From Motiliproteus sp. (lineage in GTDB: Bacteria; Pseudomonadota; Gammaproteobacteria; Pseudomonadales; Balneatricaceae): a stretch of 55,567 bases of DNA. Every line of letters starts with the position of its first letter. Within the stretch, counting starts at the first letter, position 1. The notes under the pieces are model-generated. The model ran no database searches, had not been told where the DNA came from, and saw nothing but the letters and a program-made list of their open reading frames with translations. This document shows positions 9,243 to 17,833 of this stretch, piece by piece. The stretch lies in assembly GCA_026196225.1 (NCBI GenBank), contig JAPHRD010000012.1, positions 1-55,567 of the forward strand, written 5' to 3'. A program made the position numbers and the translations under genes.

Positions 9243-9593
9243 TTAGTTTTTTGCTAATTCCTCAACGTCTGAATCAGAAAAACGGTTTAGCTTCTGCGCG
9301 ACAGCAAACACGCGGTCGAGCGCAGCTGCTGATTTCTTGCCGAGTTTAGAAATATCTTTCTCGGTAAACATCAGACCGCCTGATTCATCAACCAGCGTAG
9401 CCGCAACCATCTTGGCGCGAATGTTAAGCAAATCTTGCCCGCCGTTCTTGCCAATGATTGATGCTTCAAACTGGTCACGCGCAAAGCCAGACATCGTAGA
9501 AACAAGAACATCACCGCCCCACTCAGGGACAGAAACAGTCTCTGTCTGGCTATCGTTTGCGTTAAGGATTTCAGATTTAGAAAGGAGTGCCAT
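9243..9593 (-). CDS. Tail assembly chaperone (GpG-like)
   Basis: The 116-residue protein belongs by position and character to the tail chaperones. A beta-rich start with VSVPEWGGDVLV is followed by helices (ARDQFEASII, DISKLGKKSAAALDRVFAVAQ). Proteins of this kind coat the tape measure before tube assembly and are not part of the virion. It lies between the tail tube gene and the tape measure. Its last codons Lys-Asn-stop contain the slippery heptamer, so a fraction of ribosomes should extend it into the next frame. Confidence 0.88.
   Translation of the reverse strand: MALLSKSEILNANDSQTETVSVPEWGGDVLVSTMSGFARDQFEASIIGKNGGQDLLNIRAKMVAATLVDESGGLMFTEKDISKLGKKSAAALDRVFAVAQKLNRFSDSDVEELAKN
9246..9252 (-). 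promoter_or_regulatory. Programmed -1 frameshift site A-AAA-AAC
   Basis: On the minus strand the reading is GCA AAA AAC TAA, so the heptamer A AAA AAC has the canonical X-XXY-YYZ phase immediately before the stop. After slipping back one base the ribosome continues CTA ATT AAC CGG CCA and reaches the downstream chaperone frame with no stop. Location and phase match the G-GT frameshift of long-tailed phages. Confidence 0.9.
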
Positions 9594-9605
9594 CTAGTGC
9601 CTCTA

Positions 9606-10004
9606 TTAGGTCCAGACCACAGCACCAGTGATTCGAAGGTTTGCAGAACCTGTCACCTGCGCATCAACCCCACCAGACATATTGATGCCTTTAACCAGGG
9701 CGTTGAATGTCGCAATATTACCGCTTGCCAGAGTCAATACACATTCGCGTACTGCACCCGCAGCTTTGGCAGCTTCCATTGCGGCTTGCCCTACATCGTT
9801 GGGGTCGCGCATCAATTCGAGAGAGAAATTACCGAAGTCCTGAAGACCTAATCGATATTCTTTCGCGGTTGATGAAAGCGTGGTTACATCCTGCTCACTT
9901 GTCTCACCGTCAAAGCCGGAGAACGACACAACGCCGCCGACAGTTTGTGCAGTGGTTCGATCGTTGAAAGTAAAAGTTGCGCCCTGCGCATCAAGTACCG
10001 CCAT
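9606..10004 (-). CDS. Major tail tube protein
   Basis: The 132-residue protein opens with MAVLDAQGATFTFND and contains several beta strands and one central helix (DVGQAAMEAAKAAGAV), the build of a siphophage tube subunit. Hexameric rings of this protein stack into the tail tube around the tape measure. It lies between the tail completion protein and the chaperones, and is separated from the upstream gene by a terminator (10083-10106). It may therefore have its own promoter in the 124-base gap, as is common for this highly expressed protein. Good ribosome site: AGAGGAAAAC before the ATG. Confidence 0.85.
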   Translation of the reverse strand: MAVLDAQGATFTFNDRTTAQTVGGVVSFSGFDGETSEQDVTTLSSTAKEYRLGLQDFGNFSLELMRDPNDVGQAAMEAAKAAGAVRECVLTLASGNIATFNALVKGINMSGGVDAQVTGSANLRITGAVVWT

Positions 10005-10082
10005 GGTGTTTTCCTCTTTGGGATCGTGTCGCCATCACGGCGAGTGGTGCCTATCTGGGCGTCATCACGACGAGCCAGGCAT

Positions 10083-10106
10083 AAAAAAGCCCCGCATGTG
10101 CGAGGC
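10083..10106 (-). terminator. Internal rho-independent terminator ahead of the tail tube gene
   Basis: On the minus strand a 7-bp stem (GCCTCGC with GCGGGGC, one G-T pair) and a 4-base loop are followed by TTTTTT. It lies between the tail completion gene and the major tail protein gene, within what otherwise looks like one operon. Confidence 0.75.
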
Positions 10107-10128
10107 CGGGTGAAAGGGTTCTTTCTAG

Positions 10129-10470
10129 TTACTGCGGGATAGAGTAATCAACCGCGAATCGGTAAATTCCATGCTCTTCCTCATGCCGAGGCAGCATGCC
10201 TAGCCGATAATAGGTAGACATTTCTGATCGTATAGCATCACGTAGTTGGAGCGCCTCAGACAGTGATGAAGCCCAAGCGCTGAAGGTATATCTGGATCGG
10301 GTGCTACCTGTATCACCGTTCAAGGTGTTCACAGGGCTATCGGACACATACTCGAACGTTACTGCTGGAAAGTTCACACCCTCAGGCAAATCACCGTTAT
10401 AGATCCGATCTGTAATTCCTGTGATTCCGGTGCTACCCGTAAGTAGTGAATAAATCTGCGCGTCGGTCAT
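10129..10470 (-). CDS. Tail completion/terminator protein (DUF3168-like)
   Basis: This 113-residue protein resembles the DUF3168 family of tail terminators, which cap the finished tube and join it to the head. Features seen are the N-terminal helix MTDAQIYSLLTG, a GITDRIYNGDLPEG-type loop, a strand with FPAVTFEYVSD, and a helix EALQLRDAIRSEM. The start overlaps the stop of the gp10-like gene by four bases, indicating coupled translation. Assignment is supported by both sequence character and gene order. Confidence 0.85.
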   Translation of the reverse strand: MTDAQIYSLLTGSTGITGITDRIYNGDLPEGVNFPAVTFEYVSDSPVNTLNGDTGSTRSRYTFSAWASSLSEALQLRDAIRSEMSTYYRLGMLPRHEEEHGIYRFAVDYSIPQ

Positions 10471-10910
10471 ACTAGCGCCTTATCAATAGCCGCCTTCAAT
10501 TCCCGCTTAAATATAGCGGTCACTTGGCTGGCGTTTTTATCAAGTGCTGGCCGTAGAAATGGTTCAGCCTTCTGCTTTCGCTTGCCCTCGGTCCCGTACT
10601 CCTGGGCACCGATCTTAGCGTTGACGCGCCCATCTATATCAACGCCGGATGATTTCCGACCCTTGCGACGATTAGCTCCAACAGATATTACTGCTGCATA
10701 CTGGCCTTTGCCGTTTTTCGCGGCAATAGATAGCGACTCTTTCGATGCTCCAGTATCAACATTTACCCCAGCAATAGCATCATCTAAGACAGGTTTCATC
10801 GCCTTACGGCCTGCAGATTTCAAGAGTTTTTGGCCGGTCTTTGCTTGGAGTTTTAGCAACTGCTGTTCAAGCTCTGCCAGACCTTCAACATCGAACGAGA
10901 TATCAGCCAT
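10467..10910 (-). CDS. HK97 gp10-family neck protein
   Basis: The 147-residue protein fits the HK97-gp10 family: a helical start (GLAELEQQLLKLQAKTGQKLLKSAG split over residues 9-33), then VDTGASKESLSIAAK, a strand region, and a final helix ending KRELKAAIDKAL. The YGTEGKRKQKAEPFLRPAL stretch (about residues 110-128) is the usual conserved C-terminal signature, in which the phrase 'PFLRPAL' is typical. It acts in joining the tail to the head. Start and stop overlap both neighbours, so it is translationally coupled in the head-tail operon. Confidence 0.9.
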   Translation of the reverse strand: MADISFDVEGLAELEQQLLKLQAKTGQKLLKSAGRKAMKPVLDDAIAGVNVDTGASKESLSIAAKNGKGQYAAVISVGANRRKGRKSSGVDIDGRVNAKIGAQEYGTEGKRKQKAEPFLRPALDKNASQVTAIFKRELKAAIDKALV

Positions 10911-11226
10911 TCTTATGCTCTTTGCACAGGAGGATTAATTCCCGGCGGCGCTCGTCCACATCAATGATACGTGAGATATCAAGCGTTCTGCCGTTGTATA
11001 GAGCCCGCATATCTTCAGCCAGGTCTGCGCGATATCGAACAGCAATAGATACGCTGTATTCGTGCGCGGTGTAATCATTGGCCCAGCGCTCTCGCCCGGT
11101 AATGGTCATCGGCTTAGCCCATACCGTGGCCACATTTGCCCAGGCATCAACAACAGCGCCGTTTGCGTCATTGGATCGTGTGCGGCTCTGCAGCGTCACG
11201 CGACGGTTATACTTGCCAGCACCCAT
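10903..11226 (-). CDS. Phage head closure / head-tail adaptor protein
   Basis: A 107-residue protein of the head-tail joining (SPP1 gp16-like) family. It begins MGAGKYNRRVTLQSRT, followed by GAVVDAWANVATVWAKP and a GRERW motif, the typical small barrel of these stoppers. It ends with ISRIIDVDERRRELILLC, the last strand of the barrel. The protein sits beneath the connector and holds packaged DNA in the head until the tail binds. It overlaps the gp10 gene by eight bases and shares one base with the connector gene. Confidence 0.9.
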   Translation of the reverse strand: MGAGKYNRRVTLQSRTRSNDANGAVVDAWANVATVWAKPMTITGRERWANDYTAHEYSVSIAVRYRADLAEDMRALYNGRTLDISRIIDVDERRRELILLCKEHKNG

Positions 11227-11795
11227 CAGCCGATCACCGGGATTTTATAAGGTGCCAACAACGCTTCGTATGCCATAGGAACCTGAGAGATCTGCACGCC
11301 AGCAATAGCCGCCTCTCTGAATTCGTACAAGTGCCCGACCATCAATAGCATGGCTTGCTTGATAGGCTGCGGGACATCTTCAGCACTGGCATAGCCTGCT
11401 GTAAAATCCACTTCGACGCTGCCAGGGTGCGGCAATACGCTGGGCCAGTCCTGGCTGTACTGCAAACCAACAGAGCGAGTCAGCCCCATTTTCCGCAACT
11501 CATAAACAGACGCAGCTAAAGTCTGCTGCGCATTATCTGTGTCCATGTACCGAATAACATCGATACCAGTAGTCCAAGGCTTTAATTCAAGATCAGAGAA
11601 CCCATCGGCATAAAGCGTCCATGACTGGGACATCAGCGGGCGACCAATATGCTCCTCGACCTGCTGCCGGGCAGACTTAATAAGACCAGAAATCAAAACA
11701 TCGTCACCGGAATCAGAATCGGGACGGATGTGATCTTTCGCCTCGGATAAGTCAACCGGCTCTTCTGTCGGTTCGGTCTTGATAATAAAGGTCAT
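11226..11795 (-). CDS. Head-tail connector protein (gp6-like)
   Basis: The 189-residue protein has the gp6 layout: VDLSEAKDHIRPDSD near residues 15-29, a run of helices with SARQQVEEHIGRPL (about 44-57), a beta insertion, then YASAEDVPQPIKQAMLLMVGHLYEFREA (read in pieces, 134-161). Rings of this protein attach to the portal. The start ATG overlaps the stop of the small upstream gene in an ATGA arrangement. Confidence is high from both motif pattern and position. Confidence 0.9.
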   Translation of the reverse strand: MTFIIKTEPTEEPVDLSEAKDHIRPDSDSGDDVLISGLIKSARQQVEEHIGRPLMSQSWTLYADGFSDLELKPWTTGIDVIRYMDTDNAQQTLAASVYELRKMGLTRSVGLQYSQDWPSVLPHPGSVEVDFTAGYASAEDVPQPIKQAMLLMVGHLYEFREAAIAGVQISQVPMAYEALLAPYKIPVIG

Positions 11796-11968
11796 TTCTG
11801 CGCCTTTCTCACCTTAGCTTCAGGGCTTGGCTTAGTTTTAACCACCTCGCACAACCCATTCTCAATAAGATGGCCTGCAAACGCCTCAGACACATCAGGG
11901 AATTGCTGACCAGAGCGAACATTACCTAAATTCGTGCTGGAGAAATCACGTATAGCTTTAATCTTCAT
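11792..11968 (-). CDS. Small 58-residue head-region protein
   Basis: A short open frame lies between the capsid and connector genes on the minus strand. The product starts MKIKAIRDFSSTNLG, contains VRSGQQFPDVSEAFAGHLIENGL (read in parts) and ends in a basic tail KVRKAQK. A stretch predicting binding-type beta strands followed by a helix resembles small SH3-like or adaptor proteins often found here in HK97-type phages, but no firm family is named. Its stop overlaps the connector start (ATGA), and it fills an otherwise empty 210-base gap. Those two points argue it is real. Confidence 0.75.
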   Translation of the reverse strand: MKIKAIRDFSSTNLGNVRSGQQFPDVSEAFAGHLIENGLCEVVKTKPSPEAKVRKAQK

Positions 11969-12006
11969 AAAGGCAAAAGGGGCGGTTGCCCGCCCCTGTC
12001 TCGATG

Positions 12007-13149
12007 TTACGCAGTAATTGCACCGCCAACGATTGACGCAGGGCGATAGACAGTGAGTGCTGTCCGCATCTCTGCACGCAAGGTGACCAGGTTGGTCTGG
12101 AAGTTCGTATCATCAGACTCAGACAGATCAACCGTCATGCCCTGGCGATTCCATACTTGCGCAGCCATATCGAACGCACCAACCAAGAATTGGCCGGCAG
12201 TCATTGCGTTAGATTCAACAATAGGCAATCCCCAAATAGTCCGCGGAGAGGCATTGCGGGGATCCGCAGCACGGAAGTGATTATCAGAGCCTTGATCAAG
12301 GTCGATGTCTTCACAATCGGCAGGATTAAGGATCACCGCAGTAGGAGCGTAATCCGACTGCAATACAGCTGTAATTGCGCGGCGAATATTCTCCATCTTG
12401 TTAGAGCTAGCAACAGGAGTGAACACCGTATAGTTGCCGGACTTCATCAAGCCGCCGATGTTTGCGCCAGTGCCGTTACCAAGCAGCAACTGCGTGTCAA
12501 GACGACGTAGGACGCCATAACGCATCCGGCCATCTACATGGCTCGCCAGCATAGGCGCATCATCAATAACCTGCTTGGAAAGCTTAATCCAGTGTGCAAT
12601 GGTAGCAACAGGGGCGCTTTCAAGCGTAAATGTCACATCAGACTCAGGCTTGGTTCCGCCTTCTGCGGTTTCCGCAGCGTTATCAACGAAAGTGGCCTCC
12701 TTGGTGTACTCAATAGCATTGCTAGTCGTCAACCCAGAAGGAAGAACGTCAGATATGCGCAGAATACGGTTTGCAGGTGCAATAATCCCAGAATAACGGT
12801 CTGGTGCGACCGTGGTATCAGATCCGGTGATAGTGTTGTTCTGAACATGGAATCGAGCGCTTTTGGTTAGCCCATTCTGCATCGATTTGAAGGAATCAGA
12901 TTCAGCAAATTGCATACCAGCGGACAGTTCAGGTTTTGCAGCGCCAGCCTGCGCGGTGGCGGCCTGTTCCATTTCCAGCATACGAGCACCAATTTCGCCG
13001 CACTGGTCTTCTAGCTTGGCCAGAGCTTCTTTATTAGCCCGACCCAGTTTGGAATTGGTTTCCATTTCTTCGTTGGACTTGTTAATAAAGTCCGTGACTT
13101 CTTTATTTAGCGAATCGACAGCCGCTTTGACATCAGTAGTCATAATCAT
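12007..13149 (-). CDS. Major capsid protein, HK97 fold
   Basis: The 380-residue protein has the HK97 gp5 organisation. Residues 1-100 form a charged coiled-coil scaffold (delta) domain with repeated Glu/Lys/Leu, ending near AAKPELSAGMQFAES. The mature domain follows, with TVAPDRYSGIIAPANRI and a long middle helix region, then the P-loop-like and A-domain strands up to RPASIVGG. The adjacent ClpP-like protease probably removes the delta domain around residue 100. Whether the subunits crosslink cannot be told. The start overlaps the protease stop by four bases. Confidence 0.95.
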   Translation of the reverse strand: MIMTTDVKAAVDSLNKEVTDFINKSNEEMETNSKLGRANKEALAKLEDQCGEIGARMLEMEQAATAQAGAAKPELSAGMQFAESDSFKSMQNGLTKSARFHVQNNTITGSDTTVAPDRYSGIIAPANRILRISDVLPSGLTTSNAIEYTKEATFVDNAAETAEGGTKPESDVTFTLESAPVATIAHWIKLSKQVIDDAPMLASHVDGRMRYGVLRRLDTQLLLGNGTGANIGGLMKSGNYTVFTPVASSNKMENIRRAITAVLQSDYAPTAVILNPADCEDIDLDQGSDNHFRAADPRNASPRTIWGLPIVESNAMTAGQFLVGAFDMAAQVWNRQGMTVDLSESDDTNFQTNLVTLRAEMRTALTVYRPASIVGGAITA

Positions 13150-13949
13150 TTACCTGCGAGAGTAGTAGAAAGAGAGGATAGAGCGCTGATTATTTGGCCT
13201 TGATCTTCAGCAGAATCGCTCTGCATCAGGTCTTTAGCGCGGGAGGTCAACGCGGTTGCCTCCTTACGGGAAAAACCACCAGCATCTCGCAGGTAGCTTT
13301 CGAAATCTTTCAATGTGGAAATATCACCAACCTGATCAGACACTGTGTTCTGCTGCGTCAGTGATTTAGGAATAGAGGCGAAGTGCTTGGCGAATTCTGG
13401 AGAAAGCGCAGCCACGTTAACCGATTCGGTCAGGACATCAACGAATCCATAATCCTTCGCATCTTTCCCGTTCAGCCAGCTTTCAGCGTTCAGCAATTCA
13501 ACCAGCGTCTGCTCATCCAGCCCGGTCTTTTTGTGGTAGATGCTGACTAATGAATCGCGGATTTTATCGAGCATGTCGGCAGTGTCACGCAACTCATCCG
13601 CATCACCCATGATCCCAACCCAAGGGTTATGGATCATTACAAAAGCGTCCTCTGGCATAGTAATCACATCACCAGCCATAAGTACGATAGAGGCAGCAGA
13701 AGCGGCGACGCCTTCAACGCGGGTGTAAACTTTTGCGGGGTGATTCTTAAGGGCGTTATAAATAGCCAAGCCATCAAACGCAGAACCGCCAGGCGAGTGG
13801 ATCGACACATTAATTTCTCGAACGCCTTGGTGATCGTTCATTTCTGTGATCAGGTCTTTTGCGGTAACACCCCACAATCCGATCTCATCATGGATTGATA
13901 AATCAACAACGCCGTTTGAGGCGTTTCTAACGCTATACCATCGCTTCAT
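13146..13949 (-). CDS. ClpP-like head maturation protease
   Basis: A serine protease that trims the capsid scaffold inside the prohead. The core is ClpP-like: INVSIHSPGGSAFDGLAIY (about residues 47-64) gives the oxyanion region, Ser84 in GVAAS is the likely nucleophile, and His107 in MIHNPW the base. The aspartate is probably in the LNGKDAKDYGFVD region (about 158-170). The C-terminal 80 residues are Ser/Asp/Lys-rich and may act as scaffold. The 267-residue length is usual. It overlaps portal upstream by 17 bases and capsid downstream by four. Confidence 0.95.
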   Translation of the reverse strand: MKRWYSVRNASNGVVDLSIHDEIGLWGVTAKDLITEMNDHQGVREINVSIHSPGGSAFDGLAIYNALKNHPAKVYTRVEGVAASAASIVLMAGDVITMPEDAFVMIHNPWVGIMGDADELRDTADMLDKIRDSLVSIYHKKTGLDEQTLVELLNAESWLNGKDAKDYGFVDVLTESVNVAALSPEFAKHFASIPKSLTQQNTVSDQVGDISTLKDFESYLRDAGGFSRKEATALTSRAKDLMQSDSAEDQGQIISALSSLSTTLAGK

Positions 13950-15153
13950 CGGCGGATGCTCCTAGTTTGTCAATGGGGGCAAGATTTATCTGCGCGGTCA
14001 GATCGTCGCCGCCATCGCGTTCAGGTAAGTTCTCTTTGCGGCGGGCTTCATTTCTAGACATCAGGCCGTTTTGAACCATTGTGGAATAAAAGTTGGCGCG
14101 GGCCTCCGCCGTCGCCCGTAACAACCCTTCGAAGTTGAATTCAATCGTATAATTCCGACTCTCAGCGCTGGTCAGTAATGCATTCGCCATCGATTGCTCC
14201 CAGTTGGTCATCTGGGACCGTAGCTTTAGTTGAAGAAATGCCAGCATAATCTGTTCGATGCCGCTGCCCCATGTCGTGGTGCTACTGGTATCGTTTATAA
14301 GTACGGAAGGCACGCCGAACCAGCGGGCTATATCTTCGATCTGAAAGCGGCGGCTTTGCAGCATTTGAGCATCTTCAGGATTGATCTGAACCTGTTGATA
14401 CTTCATACCGCCTTCAAGCAGAAAAAGCTTGTGTGCGTTGGCGCTACCCTCATGGAGTGCAGAGAAGTTTTCGCGGATTTTCTGGCGCTGCTCTTTAGTT
14501 AGAACTTGCTCAATAGTCAGAACGCCGCCGGGCTTGCCGCCATTGGTGAAAAACTTGGTTGAGTATTCTTCTGTAGCCAGAGATAAGCCGAGAGTCGTCC
14601 TGCCATAAGCCAATGGAGACATGCCGACATTACCGTTCCCCATATTTTTGATATGAAGAATGTCTTTCTGCTCGATCGGATATTCACCAGCTTCCGTTGA
14701 ATAAAGATAAACTAACTCGCCATTTTTACCCACTTCAACCCGCATTTGAGCGGCTGACAGCGGCCATAGCGCAATCACTTTTCCCCTAGAATTTCGATCA
14801 ATCTTCGAATATGCGTTACCATAAAGACACCAATTAAGCATCATGGCTTGCCGCCATTCGAAAGATGTCATGCGCGAATTGGGCTTGCGATGGAGAATGC
14901 GATATAGATCGTTGTTTTTCGCCGGCTTCCTTCCCTTATCAGTTTCTTCGTAGACAACTAAAGGGAGGCTGGCAACAGTCTCGGCTAGAAGATGAACGCA
15001 CGCCCAAACAGCTGAAAGCTGCAGCGCTGTGTCTTCGGTAACCGATTTGACGCTGTTCGTGCTGTACATATTAGGATAGATATCCTGTTGACCTTGTTTA
15101 TCAGCGGTAGAACCTCCACCGAATATCGAGGCTATGCGTGTCCACATACTCAT
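13933..15153 (-). CDS. Portal protein, HK97 family
   Basis: The 406-residue protein matches the HK97-type portal, which forms the dodecameric DNA channel at one head vertex. Visible signatures are SAVWACVHLLAETVASLPL (about 47-65), the LLHRKPN/RMTSFEWRQAMML-like region near 85-105, LWPLSAAQMRV, DILHIKNM, and the C-terminal FEGLLRATAEARANFYSTMVQNG region. It directly follows large terminase with no gap and overlaps the protease start by 17 bases. Complete at both ends. Confidence 0.95.
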   Translation of the reverse strand: MSMWTRIASIFGGGSTADKQGQQDIYPNMYSTNSVKSVTEDTALQLSAVWACVHLLAETVASLPLVVYEETDKGRKPAKNNDLYRILHRKPNSRMTSFEWRQAMMLNWCLYGNAYSKIDRNSRGKVIALWPLSAAQMRVEVGKNGELVYLYSTEAGEYPIEQKDILHIKNMGNGNVGMSPLAYGRTTLGLSLATEEYSTKFFTNGGKPGGVLTIEQVLTKEQRQKIRENFSALHEGSANAHKLFLLEGGMKYQQVQINPEDAQMLQSRRFQIEDIARWFGVPSVLINDTSSTTTWGSGIEQIMLAFLQLKLRSQMTNWEQSMANALLTSAESRNYTIEFNFEGLLRATAEARANFYSTMVQNGLMSRNEARRKENLPERDGGDDLTAQINLAPIDKLGASADEAMV

Positions 15154-16824
15154 TTATGAAATCACCGGGTCATCAAGAAAATCATTCAGTGATCCACCAA
15201 GCTCAGCATGGCGAAGCACACGACTAACGGCAGTGAAAAGAGCGACCATGCCGTCAATTTTGTTATCTGGATGTTCTTTGTTGGGAAATACGTTTTCGTT
15301 TTTATCAACTTTGGCGGTGACGTTTGACGCCATCCAATTAAGAACAGGGTTGTCACCGTGATGAAGCCGCCCGGAAATAACAGCTGCTTCAATTTCCTTC
15401 ATGGCTTCGGACAAGTTTTTTACCGTCTGCGGGACTTCGATCATCGGAGCGCCCTCAGCAGCAAGGTGATTGGCCATCTGAGTGGACCCCCAAGGATCAA
15501 ATCCAATTTCCTGAACTTCATACTCGCTGAGGATTGTTCGAATTTCGTCTTCAATTCGGTCATGGTCAATCACCGCGCCTTCGGTCAGGGTGAGATAGCC
15601 CGACTCTGACCAACTCTGATACATATTGCCGATAGAGCGCGATTTAATGTGGATGGCGTCTTCAGGCAACCAGAACCATGATTTAAGGTGAAAATGGCCA
15701 TCATCTAGCGGAAAGACCATCACCAGCGCGGCAACGTCTAACTTGTTCGCCAGGTCCATGCCGATAAAGCACGGCGATTGCTGGAGAACTTCATCTGATT
15801 CAACAGCCGGGCAACGGTCCCACTTCTCCATGTCCATCCATGCCGTTGCGGTGTTCACCCAGACATTGAGGCGCTTAGTTAAGAAGTTGTTGCGGGCGGT
15901 CGGCATCTCCTTGGCTTTCTTAGCCAGGCGGCGGATGTCGTCCCACTTAACGCTAATTCCAAGATTAGGATTGGCCTTAATCCAGTTCGATTCATCCTGC
16001 CAATCATCACCATCATCAAGCGTGTAGATAATGGCGAAATAACTGTCATCTTCGACAACACCATCAAGGATCTTGGTGGCGTATTCGCGCTGCTCGTAGC
16101 AGATGCCCTGCTTGTTGAATCCAGCAGTAGTGATCGCAAAGAGTAATGGCTGGTCACGCGCTCCGGTCGCTGTCTCGATAACGTCCCAGACTTCCCGCGT
16201 CTTGTGTGCGTGCAGCTCATCCACGATGCCGCAGTGAACGTTCAAGCCATCCAAGTTGTTTGCATCGCTGGATAACGGCTCAAACTTTGAGGCAGTCGGG
16301 AGAACGTGCAGGTTAAGCTTGGTGGCACCGAATAACCGCTTAAGGAACGGCGAGCGATCAACCATCACTTTCGCATCATTGAAGACAATGCGCGCCTGAT
16401 CACGAGTAGTGGCGCAGCTATAAACCTCTGCACCGCCTTCGCTATCAAAGCCAGTCATGTAAAGACCAACACCAGAGCAAACCGTGCTTTTAGCGTTTTT
16501 TCTAGCCACTTCGTTGTAAGCGGTGCGGAAGCGTCTTAACCCATCGTCACGCATCCAGCCGAATATGTTGGCAAGGATGAACGCCTGCCAGGGCTCTAGT
16601 TTAATAACCTGACCAGCTAAAGCGCCTTTGACATGAGTGGTGAACTGATAGAAGTCTAGTGCGTGCTGCGCGGCCTCTTCATCAAAATAAAGCCCGCGAT
16701 CTTTGCATGTTTCTAGATCATTCAGATACCGCTGGCACGATAGCCGAACCCATCGACACGCAACTATCCTGCCCTCTACAACATCTTTAGCATATTGAAG
16801 GGCATCGGATACGGTAGCGGTCAT
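15154..16824 (-). CDS. Terminase large subunit
   Basis: The packaging motor and nuclease, 556 residues. The ATPase half shows an adenine-motif region KLEPWQAFILANIFG (about 75-89), a Walker A variant VARKNAKST (106-114), and Walker B GIVDE (199-203). The nuclease half starts around FIGMDLANKLDVAALVMVF (about 350-368), whose first aspartate is a likely metal ligand. A second acidic site lies near VQEIGFDPWGS. The family is HK97/P27-type terminase, usually cos-cutting with an adjacent HNH protein, and such an HNH gene lies 540 bases upstream. Overlaps the small subunit by four bases. Confidence 0.95.
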   Translation of the reverse strand: MTATVSDALQYAKDVVEGRIVACRWVRLSCQRYLNDLETCKDRGLYFDEEAAQHALDFYQFTTHVKGALAGQVIKLEPWQAFILANIFGWMRDDGLRRFRTAYNEVARKNAKSTVCSGVGLYMTGFDSEGGAEVYSCATTRDQARIVFNDAKVMVDRSPFLKRLFGATKLNLHVLPTASKFEPLSSDANNLDGLNVHCGIVDELHAHKTREVWDVIETATGARDQPLLFAITTAGFNKQGICYEQREYATKILDGVVEDDSYFAIIYTLDDGDDWQDESNWIKANPNLGISVKWDDIRRLAKKAKEMPTARNNFLTKRLNVWVNTATAWMDMEKWDRCPAVESDEVLQQSPCFIGMDLANKLDVAALVMVFPLDDGHFHLKSWFWLPEDAIHIKSRSIGNMYQSWSESGYLTLTEGAVIDHDRIEDEIRTILSEYEVQEIGFDPWGSTQMANHLAAEGAPMIEVPQTVKNLSEAMKEIEAAVISGRLHHGDNPVLNWMASNVTAKVDKNENVFPNKEHPDNKIDGMVALFTAVSRVLRHAELGGSLNDFLDDPVIS

Positions 16825-17297
16825 TTGCGGCGGCGATTAAGAAACTCTGCTAACTGGTCATGCTCTTGCGGCTCATTGGTTTGAACCTTGGTGCGGCTGG
16901 CGGGCGATAAGCCAAACTCATTAATCATTCCGCGAATACGCTTAAACGCATCGGACGCCATAGCCACTTCAGGCCGGGCTTTGATCATCGTCTCGCCAGC
17001 CTGGTTAGTTGTTTCGTATGTGAAACCATGCTTATTAACCAGGTCGCGCAGATCGCGCCACTCTGAATAAGCATCACAAAGTAGTTCGAGGCTCTTGCTG
17101 TCAGCAATTGTCAGCACCCCCATTTCCAGCAGTAACTCTGATAACCCTTTAAAGGCATATTTTGCCTTCGGGGAAAGGTGTGCTGGAGTGCGTGGTTTTT
17201 CTGCCTTAGGTTTCGGCTCATTCTTAGGAATGGCGCGCTTACCAGCGTTACCTTGTAACACTTTCAAGGCTGTCGGTTTGGGTGATGGCCCAGGCAT
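16821..17297 (-). CDS. Terminase small subunit, P27 family
   Basis: The 158-residue protein begins with the standard P27 signature, a GPSPKPTALKVLQGNAGKR run at residues 3-21, followed by a basic linker with EPKPKAEKPRTPAHL. A helical core contains LLLEMGVLTIADSKSLELLCDAYSEW, read in parts over 53-79, and RPEVAMASDAFKRIRGMINEFGL. It recognises the phage DNA end and loads the large subunit. Its start is preceded by AGGAGGTCC, a strong ribosome site, and its stop overlaps the large-subunit start. Confidence 0.95.
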   Translation of the reverse strand: MPGPSPKPTALKVLQGNAGKRAIPKNEPKPKAEKPRTPAHLSPKAKYAFKGLSELLLEMGVLTIADSKSLELLCDAYSEWRDLRDLVNKHGFTYETTNQAGETMIKARPEVAMASDAFKRIRGMINEFGLSPASRTKVQTNEPQEHDQLAEFLNRRRK

Positions 17298-17366
17298 GCG
17301 GACCTCCTAAAAAGGTTTTCTAACCTGCGGATAAAAAAGAAAGGCTTTGGCGACGGTCATTTAGCG

Positions 17367-17747
17367 TCAGTCTGTAGACTTTTGACCCGCCCCTCCCCTG
17401 CTGTCTTGCTGTGTCTTGTCTTGGTGGCACGGCTTGCAGATCGCTCGCAGGTTGCTCAATCTGTCTGTTCCGCCGTCTGCTTTCGGGATGACGTGATCAA
17501 CCTCGGTCGCTGGCGTCACTCTTCCCATCTCTAGGCATGCTTGGCATAGCCAACTGTCACGATTCATTGCCTGCTTGCGCAACTTGCGCCAGGCGTGGCC
17601 GTAACCGCGCTGGGTTGTAGTTTTACCCTCTTGCCTGCCGCGCCAGTTATGGCGCTTGTCTGCATGAGTGTCACAGTAACCAGAGCGGTCAACCGTAGTC
17701 AGCGGGCAGCCTGTGGAACGGCATGGCTTAGGGATGCGTGGTGGCAT
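17367..17747 (-). CDS. HNH endonuclease
   Basis: A 126-residue HNH nuclease with two pairs of cysteine ligands (CQACLEMG near residue 69 and CKPCHQDK near 107) around the catalytic core ATEVDHVIPKADGGTD (about 80-95). The first Cys pair plus CRSTGCP at the N-terminus may bind zinc. In HK97-type phages such a protein next to the terminase genes is needed for specific cos-end cleavage. Its position just upstream of small terminase supports that role. Start ATG at 17747. No membrane or signal segment. Confidence 0.92.
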   Translation of the reverse strand: MPPRIPKPCRSTGCPLTTVDRSGYCDTHADKRHNWRGRQEGKTTTQRGYGHAWRKLRKQAMNRDSWLCQACLEMGRVTPATEVDHVIPKADGGTDRLSNLRAICKPCHQDKTQQDSRGGAGQKSTD

Positions 17748-17833
17748 AGTAAGGAAGGAAGTCAGCGGGATATTAGACTAAGCAAGCATTGCGAGGCAAA
17801 ATACCCGTAATCAATTGATTTACAAAGGACAAG

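Noticed and set aside
9004-9593. A frameshift mutation breaking the tail chaperone gene
   Set aside because: The break is at a canonical slippery site in proper phase, at the place where long-tailed phages have programmed frameshifting.
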